From positions 1 to 64,000 of the forward strand of contig CADBWK010000012.1 of the NCBI GenBank assembly GCA_902798385.1: DNA of 64,000 nt, read 5' to 3'. Below the pieces are notes generated by a model. It searched no databases and was not told where the DNA came from. It was given only the letters and a program-made list of their open reading frames with translations. The DNA comes from an uncultured Bacteroidales bacterium. GTDB taxonomy: Bacteria; Bacteroidota; Bacteroidia; Bacteroidales; Paludibacteraceae. The translations under genes were made by a program, and so were the position numbers. Every line of letters starts with the position of its first letter. The first letter of the stretch is position 1. Below, in pieces: positions 49,083 to 56,833 of this stretch.

Positions 49083-52000
49083 CGAGTCGTCCGGTTGCAT
49101 CATACATCTTCTCACCGCGGAGGATGAACAGCGTGCCGTTGATCATCACCTTACGCGGAGCGTCTGCAGCCTCAGCATTGTCGATAGCCGTCGTGGTGTT
49201 CTTACCGTTGACGCCAAGCGTTATGCGGCGACGTCCCGGAGCCGGTGTCGGTGACGGAATTGGCAACCCTCTGAACTCTTCCATGTTGAGGTAACATCCA
49301 TGTGCCGGGATATTGGCATCTGTAGAACGATTAGCCACACACCAGATTGCATTACCCGAGAAGTAATAGAGGTTTGCGGCATTGTCAGCTGACGGAGAGA
49401 AGGTCTCACCGGAGAATGTACCATGCATTCCGTTGAGTTCACCTGCTTCGTCTGCATGAGCAGCATTCACTTTCTTATAGAAGCTAATCTGACCTATAGC
49501 CGTTGCCTCGAATAAGTACGGTATACCGGCTACAACCTCACCGCTCTGTACCTCGTCAAATACCAACTTACCGTATTGATCCGGACCTTGCAATTCATAT
49601 ATTGTTGCGCCTTTTACTATACTTGTATTCTCCAGACAAACCGTTCCAAGCTCACCCGGTTTAACCCAAGTGCCTGCACGACGATCCGCCAAAGCGAGGA
49701 ACTCAATCTGATAGAAGCGCATATACTGCTTGTCACTCGTATGACCGCTATTCATACCCATCAGCTCGATCTCGCCGGCTGCCACCTCAAATTGCTCTGT
49801 AATGTCATCGCCGGTACCGGTCGATACGGACGAATATTGTACATTATCAGACGACGTGATACGTAAGCAGCGGTTATCTCCATTTCCTGCGAAATGAACA
49901 CGTACAAGACCTGCAACAGAAGTCTCAAACTTCATATAGGTAGCGCAAGTTGGATGACCAGAAGCACTGCTTGTACGATAGATATACTCTCCTGCAAATA
50001 CCAGCGACTCAGAATGGAAGTTTTCGTCCATATGAACGCCTTCAATATTGGCCATCAAACACTCCTCGCCTTTCTTCGGAGAGGTTGTTCCATCCAGTTT
50101 AATCTGCGCATCAGCGCAAGTGGTCAGATCCCAGGCCATAGAATTGGTTACTACCACCTGTGCTACCGGGACGAACTTCTCTACCTTAGCAATCGACTCT
50201 TGGTCTGCGCCACAGTCGCTCGATACAATTACCTTATAGTATTTAACGCCATCCGGAACAAGGATGTTCAGTGACTTATTATCTGCAGCACCCGCTACAT
50301 CCGTATAGGTACCATCGATTGTCTCGCTCTCTTTCCATGCGTAATGGAGGTTCTTACCGGTTGCCTCAACCGTCAGCGTTGCAGCCTCACCGGCTGTCTT
50401 ACGAACATGCGCGAGGCCTTCTGTAATAGCCGTGCCGGTATGAGTTGCTACAGTTACTACATCCGATGTAGCCTCATTATCCGTATAACCATCTACGTGG
50501 TGCAGAGCAACTACGAAGTAACTTCCATCAGCTGTCGGCATATAGGTTGCGTCTGTACCGAGTACATCTGTACCTCCTTCTGCGTACCATTTGTAAGTGA
50601 TCGTACCTCCATCTGTCACGGTTCCTGTTCCATCCAGAGCCACATACGGATCACCCTCACAAATATCGCTATTTGCCAATGCGCTGAATACCGGAGTCTC
50701 ACACTTCGGAGCAATGAATTCGATCTTCGTAAATGCAGCCACAGAGCCGGAACTAACAGAACCGATATACCATGTACCGGTAGTCGTCAAAACTACATCC
50801 TTATCAGTAGTGTAACTATCGCCCTTATGCTCCAAATCATTCGTTACATAGTAAGCATTGCTGCTTGCTTTGGTAATATGAACAATGGTATTAGCAACCG
50901 CATTGGTAAATTGGATATAAGTCTTCGGCTTGAAGTTCGAGCTATTCAGAACCGTGTACGCCTCATTCGAGTGCATCGTTGCACCATCAAACGGAATCGT
51001 TCCGTCAGCCGGGGCGATAATACGTCCCTTATTGAGGTTCACTGCATAGCCTGCTTTACCGAATTGCGGAATCGCCGTACCATTATCCAGTACTTTCACT
51101 TGCAGCACCTTGATATCCGCCTTCGAACCAGAAGTCAGATAGAACGAACGCGGTTTCTCGCTGTTGAAACTGGTGTACGAAGTTGTGAGACGAGTCTTAC
51201 CCGGTACAGATATTACAACCGGTGTAGCACTTTCATCGCCTTCTTCTACCATCCATAGGTATGCATCCTTCGCTCCACTTGCGTTATTATAAAGATCCAA
51301 CTTAATCTTCGCCGTATTGGTTGTAGCGTTGTACTGAACGACATCTGCCTGAGTAGTTCCCTTTAAGTCGGATCTGTTGCTACCGAACGAAACCAGACAC
51401 GGATAGTTAACCTCACTGATATTGATACCATCAGGATCTTTGGCCGCACTTACGAAGTTTGTGGTATTGAGGTTGCCCTCACCGTCAAACAACTTGATCG
51501 CACCTGATTCATCTTCCCATTTAGCATAGAGCGTAAGGTTGTTATCCGGCATCACATCGGAGGCGAAGTTCCACTCGTTCACAAGACCTTCCTCTTTATA
51601 CCAGCCTGCGAGTGCCCAGCCTTCCGGATCAACAACCGCCGGCTTCGGAACTAAGTCACCAACAGCTACAACTGCCGGAGCGATGTCCGCACCCTTACCC
51701 ATCTTATTATAGGTGACAGTGTGCGTGGTGGTCCAAGAACGGCAACCAGTGATTTCTACACTATAAACGTACGGGTTCTGGCCATTACTGCTTTCGCGGA
51801 ACAATCCTATACCTTTCTTCTCGCCAATAGTCGTCACATCAGCCTCGGTAAGGCGATAAGTATAATAACCATAAGTAGTTACATTCTCTATTGTTGTCAG
51901 AAGAGCTGCGTCAGAAGCATTCGTACCGTAATAAACACGGAGTACATTCTGAGATACATCAGCGATCTTGTAAGAGTCTTGCTTCTTTGTAATACCAATT

Positions 52001-55000
52001 ACCACTTTATCTCCTGCTTGGAACGAGCCCTTCTTCAGAGTAGCAAAGACTATTGCGCTTCCGCCACTATTCATCTTATAACCGGTCACATCTCCGTCGC
52101 CGAGATCTTCTGTTTGTGCATCTTTCAACCCGTCAATCACAGCTGCACCTGCATACTCATCACCGTTATAACCGGTAACAGTTCCAGCGTCTTTTGCTGT
52201 CAGAACCACTTTCGACAGGCTCCGACGGTCTGTACACGGATCTTCTGTCCATTTCGCATAGAGGGTAATATTGTGATCTGGAACGACGTCAGTCGAGAAG
52301 TTCCATGCGTTCTCCAGCGTGGTCTCTTTGTACCAACCACCAAAGATATAGCCTGCTGCTTCTGGCTCTGCCGGCTCGGTCACTTTAGCGCCCTCCTCAA
52401 GAACCTGTTTTGCGACTTGCGCACCATGCTCCTTCATATCGAAGGTCACATCGTACACCGCTGAACCACAGTTAGAAACGGTAAGAGATTTGAGATAAAC
52501 AGAAGCGTTTCTTGCCAGCCAGAACTTATTGGTATTCTTCAAACCATCAGAGCCAGTAACAACATAGTAGAACGTTTTCTCCTCGCCGGAATCATCCGGA
52601 GTCCACGTTGCTTCATATACAGTTGCATTTCCTGTTTTATTAAGATTCAAACCTCTCACGGTTGTACCATTGGAAACGATGGTAAGTGCAATAACTGTAC
52701 CCTCCTTCATTAGACTATTGAGTTCGACGCGAACAGAGTCTTTTCCTCCGCTATTGAACAACAAGCCGTATGAAGAATAAGAGAAGGAATCATCGTCTTT
52801 TTTACCAGCGACAACAATTTTACCTCCTGCAGAACCCGTTTGGAGCAGAATCTCATCGCCTACTTCGGGTTTTTCTCCGGATATCTCAGGAACAAGTTCC
52901 GTACATGCAGAATACGTTGTAAATGTTTCTGTTACCTCATCGCTAAAGCAGTCATCAACGGTTCCTTTGTACTTAACCTTGAAGGTATATTCGGTCGCCG
53001 GAGTTAAGTTGGTTGCTTCATAAATAGCCGTAGTCTCATTTTTCCAATCGAACTTTCCAGTAGCGCCAACCGCTTCTGAAGTCAAAGCTATCTGATATCC
53101 ATTTGCGCCAGCACTTCCGCCATCCCATGAGAACTTAGCATAGTTGTTTGTCTTAACAACTACACCTAAATTTTCCGGAGCTGCAGGCTTTACACAAACA
53201 CCCGAAGCAGCTATCGTAAATGTGATGTCGCTCAAAGCAGCACTCTTGTTTCCAGCGGCATCAGCAACAGCATCTGCAGCCACACTCAAAGTAACCGTTG
53301 CTTCATTAACCGCATCAGTATAAGGCACATTTACCTTTGTTGCGTCAGTACCATCTATTGCTACCGTTCCGATGGTCGCATTACTCAATGAGAATTTAGA
53401 ATCATCTACCGAAGCAATATTCTCACTAAACGTCAGCACGATCGTACCACTTACATCAACACCCGTTGCACTATTCGCCGGAACAGACGAAACGAATGTC
53501 GGCGCCGTAACATCAACCTCAGAAATAGTTCCATCAATATAAACCGGACTCTTCATACGGTAGCCATTACTCCAACCATATGCAAACAACTTCATTGTTA
53601 CCGTCCCTGTAAGTTTCGGAGATGAAGAGAAATCATATCCAGTGAACAGATCGCCATCTGCTGATTGTGCTACAGATGTTTCCGCTGTTTGAATCACATG
53701 CGGGGTACCTGCATTGTCCGAAAGACGAGCCACATACTTACCTTCATTTGATATTGAGAACACGGGCACACTTACTGCCGAAACAGCTAATTCATAACCA
53801 TCCTCTATAGTAAATTGCAAATAGATATAATCGTTCTCTACTAACGTTGCTGATGAGTTGGAAGTGATACCCGGGGTACGAGAACTACTTGCGCTCTCCT
53901 TGCCAGATTTAATCAAGGTCTTACCATCAGAAGCAGCAATCGTCTTCAGATTAGAGATATGCGCATTTGTTGATACAATGTACGAATCCCAACTGCCGGA
54001 AGTTGCCATTACATTCTCCACTAAATGGGTCGGAGCGGGAACAACACGTACAAGACCAGAGACATTAGATTTAATCGTTTTAGGAGATTTGGATGTCTCC
54101 GTATTCGTTACTTCGCAATAGTAATACAATTTTCCTGTTGTAGCCGTTGACGGAGTGTATGTAGCGGTAGTACAATTCTCCAAAACAGTTCCGCCTTCGT
54201 TACTTTTAGTTGTATTGCTATACCATTGATAAGTCACCGTACCGCTACCCGCTGCCGTTACTGACAAAGCCGTTGCAGTAGCGTCTTTGATATACTGAAC
54301 GTCAGTTGTCGAAGGATGAGCACTAATCGTCGGAGCTGCACTTACAGGTGTCCATTGTGCAACAAAGGTAATGTCTGCGCTAATAGTTGTCGGGAAAGTA
54401 ATATCATGATCTTCACCATCTTTCCAACTCAACTCATCTGTGCCTTTCGTCAGTCCGGCAGGCGCGCTGAAGCTTGTACCGCCCGCTATCGATTTCGTAT
54501 AAACACCTGCGCTGTACGTCCATCCATCCGGAGTACTTGCGTACGAACCACCATTCGGATTAATCGTCACGGTGTAGTTGGTAGCAGGAGCAGCAGAATA
54601 AGTAGTTACCTGTGCATAGGCAACACACCATGTTGTAGTAGACCCATAAGTGGTTCCTTTAGAATCAAATTTCCCTTCTTTAATTTTTATTTGTCTATAG
54701 CATCTCACATATTTGATTCCTTTTGCACTGGGGAAATTTATCGTTGTAAGATTAGATGTTCCTTTCCCAGGTATAGATACAACGACCACTGTATCCGGAG
54801 TATCAGAAGGAGTGTCCGTCCATCCTACTATTGCTTCGTTACTTGCACTCGTACTCCCAGGTATTGCAGCATAAAGTTCGACTTTAGTAATAACATTAGT
54901 CGATGAAAACTGCAAATATTTGGTAGTATAGGCATCAGCCGCAGTTTGATCTATTTTTATACAGGAGTCTTTGGTTGAAGAACTGCTTACATACTGTTTA

Positions 55001-55305
55001 TCAAACCCTGCAATGCCATTCATACTTACATTTATATCTCCTACCGTTGCTGGTAATGCTGCAATTTTTGTAGCACTATAAGAAGAAGCCATATCGGCAT
55101 TCTTAAAGGATATTTTTGCCACATTATCCGCCCACATCTGTCCGATTCCCATCGTGAAGAGGAGGAGGATGGTCATCATTAGGCTCTGCAAGCCGTGTAG
55201 TTTCCTCCTACTTCCAATGGATGCTGAATGGATGCTGAATGGATGCAGAATGGATCCTCCACCCGACGTCATCCCATTCACATTTCTCTGTAATTCTTTT
55301 TTCAT
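49075..55305 (-). CDS. Giant multidomain surface protein with T9SS-type tail
   Basis: 2076 residues. The N-terminus has an unusually long charged region of about 40 residues before a signal helix (LQSLMMTILLLFTMGIGQMW), and part of that region (SILHPFSIHSASIG) is encoded by a period-11 tract. Then follow Listeria-Bacteroides (InlB B) repeats (GYIFGGWYKETTLENAW; LAGWYKEEGLVNEW, each ending in LYAKW), a Big_5-type Ig domain (PANSATGVDVSGTIVLTFSE), a fibronectin III domain (PAAPENLGVVVKTNNYAKFS), further beta domains, and the tail MINGTLFILRGEKMYDATGR. It is probably a cell-surface adhesin or scaffold exported by T9SS. Codon use has a lower GC level than in its neighbours. Confidence 0.85.
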   Translation of the reverse strand: MKKELQRNVNGMTSGGGSILHPFSIHSASIGSRRKLHGLQSLMMTILLLFTMGIGQMWADNVAKISFKNADMASSYSATKIAALPATVGDINVSMNGIAGFDKQYVSSSSTKDSCIKIDQTAADAYTTKYLQFSSTNVITKVELYAAIPGSTSASNEAIVGWTDTPSDTPDTVVVVSIPGKGTSNLTTINFPSAKGIKYVRCYRQIKIKEGKFDSKGTTYGSTTTWCVAYAQVTTYSAAPATNYTVTINPNGGSYASTPDGWTYSAGVYTKSIAGGTSFSAPAGLTKGTDELSWKDGEDHDITFPTTISADITFVAQWTPVSAAPTISAHPSTTDVQYIKDATATALSVTAAGSGTVTYQWYSNTTKSNEGGTVLENCTTATYTPSTATTGKLYYYCEVTNTETSKSPKTIKSNVSGLVRVVPAPTHLVENVMATSGSWDSYIVSTNAHISNLKTIAASDGKTLIKSGKESASSSRTPGITSNSSATLVENDYIYLQFTIEDGYELAVSAVSVPVFSISNEGKYVARLSDNAGTPHVIQTAETSVAQSADGDLFTGYDFSSSPKLTGTVTMKLFAYGWSNGYRMKSPVYIDGTISEVDVTAPTFVSSVPANSATGVDVSGTIVLTFSENIASVDDSKFSLSNATIGTVAIDGTDATKVNVPYTDAVNEATVTLSVAADAVADAAGNKSAALSDITFTIAASGVCVKPAAPENLGVVVKTNNYAKFSWDGGSAGANGYQIALTSEAVGATGKFDWKNETTAIYEATNLTPATEYTFKVKYKGTVDDCFSDEVTETFTTYSACTELVPEISGEKPEVGDEILLQTGSAGGKIVVAGKKDDDSFSYSSYGLLFNSGGKDSVRVELNSLMKEGTVIALTIVSNGTTVRGLNLNKTGNATVYEATWTPDDSGEEKTFYYVVTGSDGLKNTNKFWLARNASVYLKSLTVSNCGSAVYDVTFDMKEHGAQVAKQVLEEGAKVTEPAEPEAAGYIFGGWYKETTLENAWNFSTDVVPDHNITLYAKWTEDPCTDRRSLSKVVLTAKDAGTVTGYNGDEYAGAAVIDGLKDAQTEDLGDGDVTGYKMNSGGSAIVFATLKKGSFQAGDKVVIGITKKQDSYKIADVSQNVLRVYYGTNASDAALLTTIENVTTYGYYTYRLTEADVTTIGEKKGIGLFRESSNGQNPYVYSVEITGCRSWTTTHTVTYNKMGKGADIAPAVVAVGDLVPKPAVVDPEGWALAGWYKEEGLVNEWNFASDVMPDNNLTLYAKWEDESGAIKLFDGEGNLNTTNFVSAAKDPDGINISEVNYPCLVSFGSNRSDLKGTTQADVVQYNATTNTAKIKLDLYNNASGAKDAYLWMVEEGDESATPVVISVPGKTRLTTSYTSFNSEKPRSFYLTSGSKADIKVLQVKVLDNGTAIPQFGKAGYAVNLNKGRIIAPADGTIPFDGATMHSNEAYTVLNSSNFKPKTYIQFTNAVANTIVHITKASSNAYYVTNDLEHKGDSYTTDKDVVLTTTGTWYIGSVSSGSVAAFTKIEFIAPKCETPVFSALANSDICEGDPYVALDGTGTVTDGGTITYKWYAEGGTDVLGTDATYMPTADGSYFVVALHHVDGYTDNEATSDVVTVATHTGTAITEGLAHVRKTAGEAATLTVEATGKNLHYAWKESETIDGTYTDVAGAADNKSLNILVPDGVKYYKVIVSSDCGADQESIAKVEKFVPVAQVVVTNSMAWDLTTCADAQIKLDGTTSPKKGEECLMANIEGVHMDENFHSESLVFAGEYIYRTSSASGHPTCATYMKFETSVAGLVRVHFAGNGDNRCLRITSSDNVQYSSVSTGTGDDITEQFEVAAGEIELMGMNSGHTSDKQYMRFYQIEFLALADRRAGTWVKPGELGTVCLENTSIVKGATIYELQGPDQYGKLVFDEVQSGEVVAGIPYLFEATAIGQISFYKKVNAAHADEAGELNGMHGTFSGETFSPSADNAANLYYFSGNAIWCVANRSTDANIPAHGCYLNMEEFRGLPIPSPTPAPGRRRITLGVNGKNTTTAIDNAEAADAPRKVMINGTLFILRGEKMYDATGRLVK
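55216..55257. repeat. In-frame period-11 tract (AATGGATGCTG units) near the 5' end of the giant gene
   Basis: AATGGATGCTG AATGGATGCTG AATGGATGCAG AATGGATCC. A gain or loss of one unit would shift the frame before the signal peptide and so could switch the gene on or off. Confidence 0.8.
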
Positions 55306-55319
55306 GTCTTTAAAAGTTA

Positions 55320-55343
55320 AATGATTAGTATTTGTGTTAATTT
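55320..55343. repeat. 24-bp direct repeat, left copy
   Basis: AATGATTAGTATTTGTGTTAATTT in two pieces (AATGATTAGTATTTG, TGTTAATTT) occurs here and at 55860-55883, on both sides of the YafQ-type pair. In each place it is the leader of the gene to the left. Confidence 0.85.
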
Positions 55344-55629
55344 ATTTCGATTTCTTAAACAAATCAGCATGCGTCCCAGTTCGGACTAAAGCCACGAGAC
55401 AAACTGCTTCTTGGATATCATAAACAAGCAACCAATTCGACTCTATATGACATTCCCAGAAACCTTTATAGTTGCGACCTTCCAATTTGTGAGGAAGATA
55501 TTCTGCCGGAACTTGTCCATCTTGACGAAGGTGTTCCAATACGGTTTTGATATTATCCATATTGCATCCCCTACGCTGACTAAGCTTAAGGTCTTTCCTG
55601 AACTGACCTGTCGGTTTTAACTCGTACAT
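55342..55629 (-). CDS. YafQ-type mRNA interferase toxin
   Basis: The 95-residue product has the RelE/YafQ fold: KPTGQFRKDLKLSQRRGCNM, then LPHKLEGRNYKGFWECHIES with a catalytic His, WLLVYDIQEA, and a C-terminal VRTGTHADLFKK with the last active-site His and Phe. It would cleave mRNA on the ribosome. It starts 2 nt after the antitoxin stop, in the typical antitoxin-first order. Confidence 0.9.
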   Translation of the reverse strand: MYELKPTGQFRKDLKLSQRRGCNMDNIKTVLEHLRQDGQVPAEYLPHKLEGRNYKGFWECHIESNWLLVYDIQEAVCLVALVRTGTHADLFKKSK

Positions 55630-55631
55630 AC

Positions 55632-55850
55632 TTACCCGAGAATATCTTGCATCATTTCATCAACACTTGAATATGTCTTCAAGTCGCCTTCCCGCGCCTC
55701 CTTCATAGCTGCTTTTGTCTCTGCGTTAGGCACGTACACATCAGAACGGCTAACAATTCTAATTCCCTTCACCTGTTGAATCAGCTGAATGATCGGCTGT
55801 ACAAGTGAATTCGTCGGATTATATTCTATCGTCATTGTTTGCATAAACAT
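55632..55850 (-). CDS. RelB/DinJ-like antitoxin
   Basis: 72 residues, upstream of and coupled to the YafQ-type toxin. The N-terminal part (MTIEYNPTNSLVQPIIQLIQ) is unlike DinJ ribbon-helix-helix domains, but the C-terminal half (ETKAAMKEAREGDLKTYSSV) is the usual toxin-wrapping region of RelB-type antitoxins. Three ATGs near the 5' end are possible starts. Confidence 0.8.
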   Translation of the reverse strand: MFMQTMTIEYNPTNSLVQPIIQLIQQVKGIRIVSRSDVYVPNAETKAAMKEAREGDLKTYSSVDEMMQDILG

Positions 55851-55859
55851 TTATAAATT

Positions 55860-55883
55860 AATGATTAGTATTTGTGTTAATTT
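55860..55883. repeat. 24-bp direct repeat, right copy
   Basis: Same 24 nt as 55320-55343. Together the copies bracket the toxin-antitoxin pair. Confidence 0.85.
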
Positions 55884-55889
55884 TGATTT

Positions 55890-56192
55890 TCAAAATATCA
55901 CCATCTTTTGCGGTATGATATGATGGACATAAGCATCATCCCCGTCCACAGAATAAATGATAGCCATATTCTTGTATGTGGTTCGCCGCACTTCCATTCC
56001 CATCAGATGAGACAACTCTTCATCTACAGCCAACGAACCTGCCGAGTACTCTAATTTCTTAATCTCTTCCTCTAGACCCAACATATACCTTTTGGCCGTC
56101 AAAGGAGCTTTGGCTTCTTCTTTAATGAAACGAGCCTACGACTTACGATCTTGCTTGGCATCCTCGGTAAGCTTTACCTCATACTTCTTCAT
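55890..56192 (-). pseudogene. RelE/ParE-type toxin broken by one nonsense codon
   Basis: From the ATG at 56190-56192 the frame reads MKKYEVKLTEDAKQDRKS, then a TAG at codon 19 (plus strand 56136-56138), and continues without another fault as ARFIKEEAKAPLTAKRYMLG to a normal end (IPQKMVIF). The family usually has Tyr at about this position, so a TAC or TAT to TAG change is likely. The antitoxin gene upstream is intact and overlaps the start (ATGA). A restart at an internal codon would give only the C-terminal two thirds. Confidence 0.85.
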
Positions 56193-56440
56193 AGCGCCTC
56201 ACGGATATCGGTCATCCCAAATTCCTCGCCAAGATCTTTTGCCAACCCGTCAAAATATTCCTCCACCGTGTACATCGGCTTGCTTTTAAAGTCCGGATCG
56301 ATACTAATCGATCGACGAAGCGGCTGAACCTTGATACTCTCAATGTATTCCATTACCGCGTTCATCTTCTTCTCGTCTTTTATCATCGGACCCATGGCTG
56401 TCAAGAAACGACTACTTGCTATTGCCTCTATTACACTCAT
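56189..56440 (-). CDS. Antitoxin of the broken RelE/ParE-type pair
   Basis: The 83-residue product begins MSVIEAIASSRFLTAMGPMI and ends PMYTVEEYFDGLAKDLGEEF, with a basic middle (QPLRRSISI). Position and coupling to a ParE-type gene define it as antitoxin; no DNA-binding motif is plain. The promoter at 56469-56500 fixes the ATG at 56440 as the start. With its toxin dead it may persist as a repressor or by immunity to related toxins. Confidence 0.75.
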   Translation of the reverse strand: MSVIEAIASSRFLTAMGPMIKDEKKMNAVMEYIESIKVQPLRRSISIDPDFKSKPMYTVEEYFDGLAKDLGEEFGMTDIREAL

Positions 56441-56468
56441 ATGATTATAAGTTAAAATAATTCGGGGG

Positions 56469-56500
56469 CAAAGATACGAAATATTTTTCATGTACGCAAG
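56469..56500 (-). promoter_or_regulatory. Promoter of the antitoxin gene
   Basis: On the minus strand CTTGCGTACATG (56489-56500), 20 nt after CTTG, then TATCTTTG (56469-56476). Confidence 0.8.
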
Positions 56501-56574
56501 TGCACGCGCGAAAAGTAGACAAAAATCGTCAATTAATACACATATGTATAATATAATTTTTTTTATGTTTATCT

Positions 56575-56717
56575 CTGCTTGTTGATTTGATCTCGCAGAG
56601 ATGAGGGTTATTTTGATAAAGTGATCTGTAAATTTATTTATGAGAGCACTTTAGCGAAATAAGACTCATAGGGACGCAGTCCTAAAATCAACAAGCAGTG
56701 TTTTATATGTTTTTTCT
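56575..56717 (+). repeat. Cloverleaf inverted-repeat element, copy 4
   Basis: It occupies the middle of the 390-nt gap before the GH3 gene. The closing stem CTGCTTGTTGATTT/AAATCAACAAGCAG is perfect (56575-56588, 56685-56698). Inside are the hairpin ATCTC-GCA-GAGAT, an arm with ATGAG/CTCAT, TTATTT/AAATAA and AAAGTG/CACTTT closed by TAAATTTATTTATG (56629-56642), and the hairpin GGAC-GCA-GTCC. The tail TGTTTTATATGTTTTTT points to the 3' end of the GH3 gene. Confidence 0.8.
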
Positions 56718-56756
56718 ACCATTATTACACACGCGTGAATAAATTCTAAACAGCTA

Positions 56757-56811
56757 AAACATACGTGACACATACCTTAAACATACGTGTCACATACCTT
56801 AAACATACCTG
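56757..56811. repeat. Tandem tract, period 11 (AAACATACGTG / CACATACCTT units)
   Basis: Five 11-nt units, alternating so that the sequence nearly repeats every 22 nt, end 22 nt before the GH3 stop codon. Similar units occur at 197-228. Confidence 0.8.
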
Positions 56812-56833
56812 CACTCTTTGCAGGCGAAGCTGA

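Noticed and set aside
56136..56138. TAG read as a sense codon (alternative genetic code)
   Set aside because: Other genes in the window end in TAG (pth, DUF5675) and conserved proteins do not contain in-frame TAG, so the toxin gene is simply broken.
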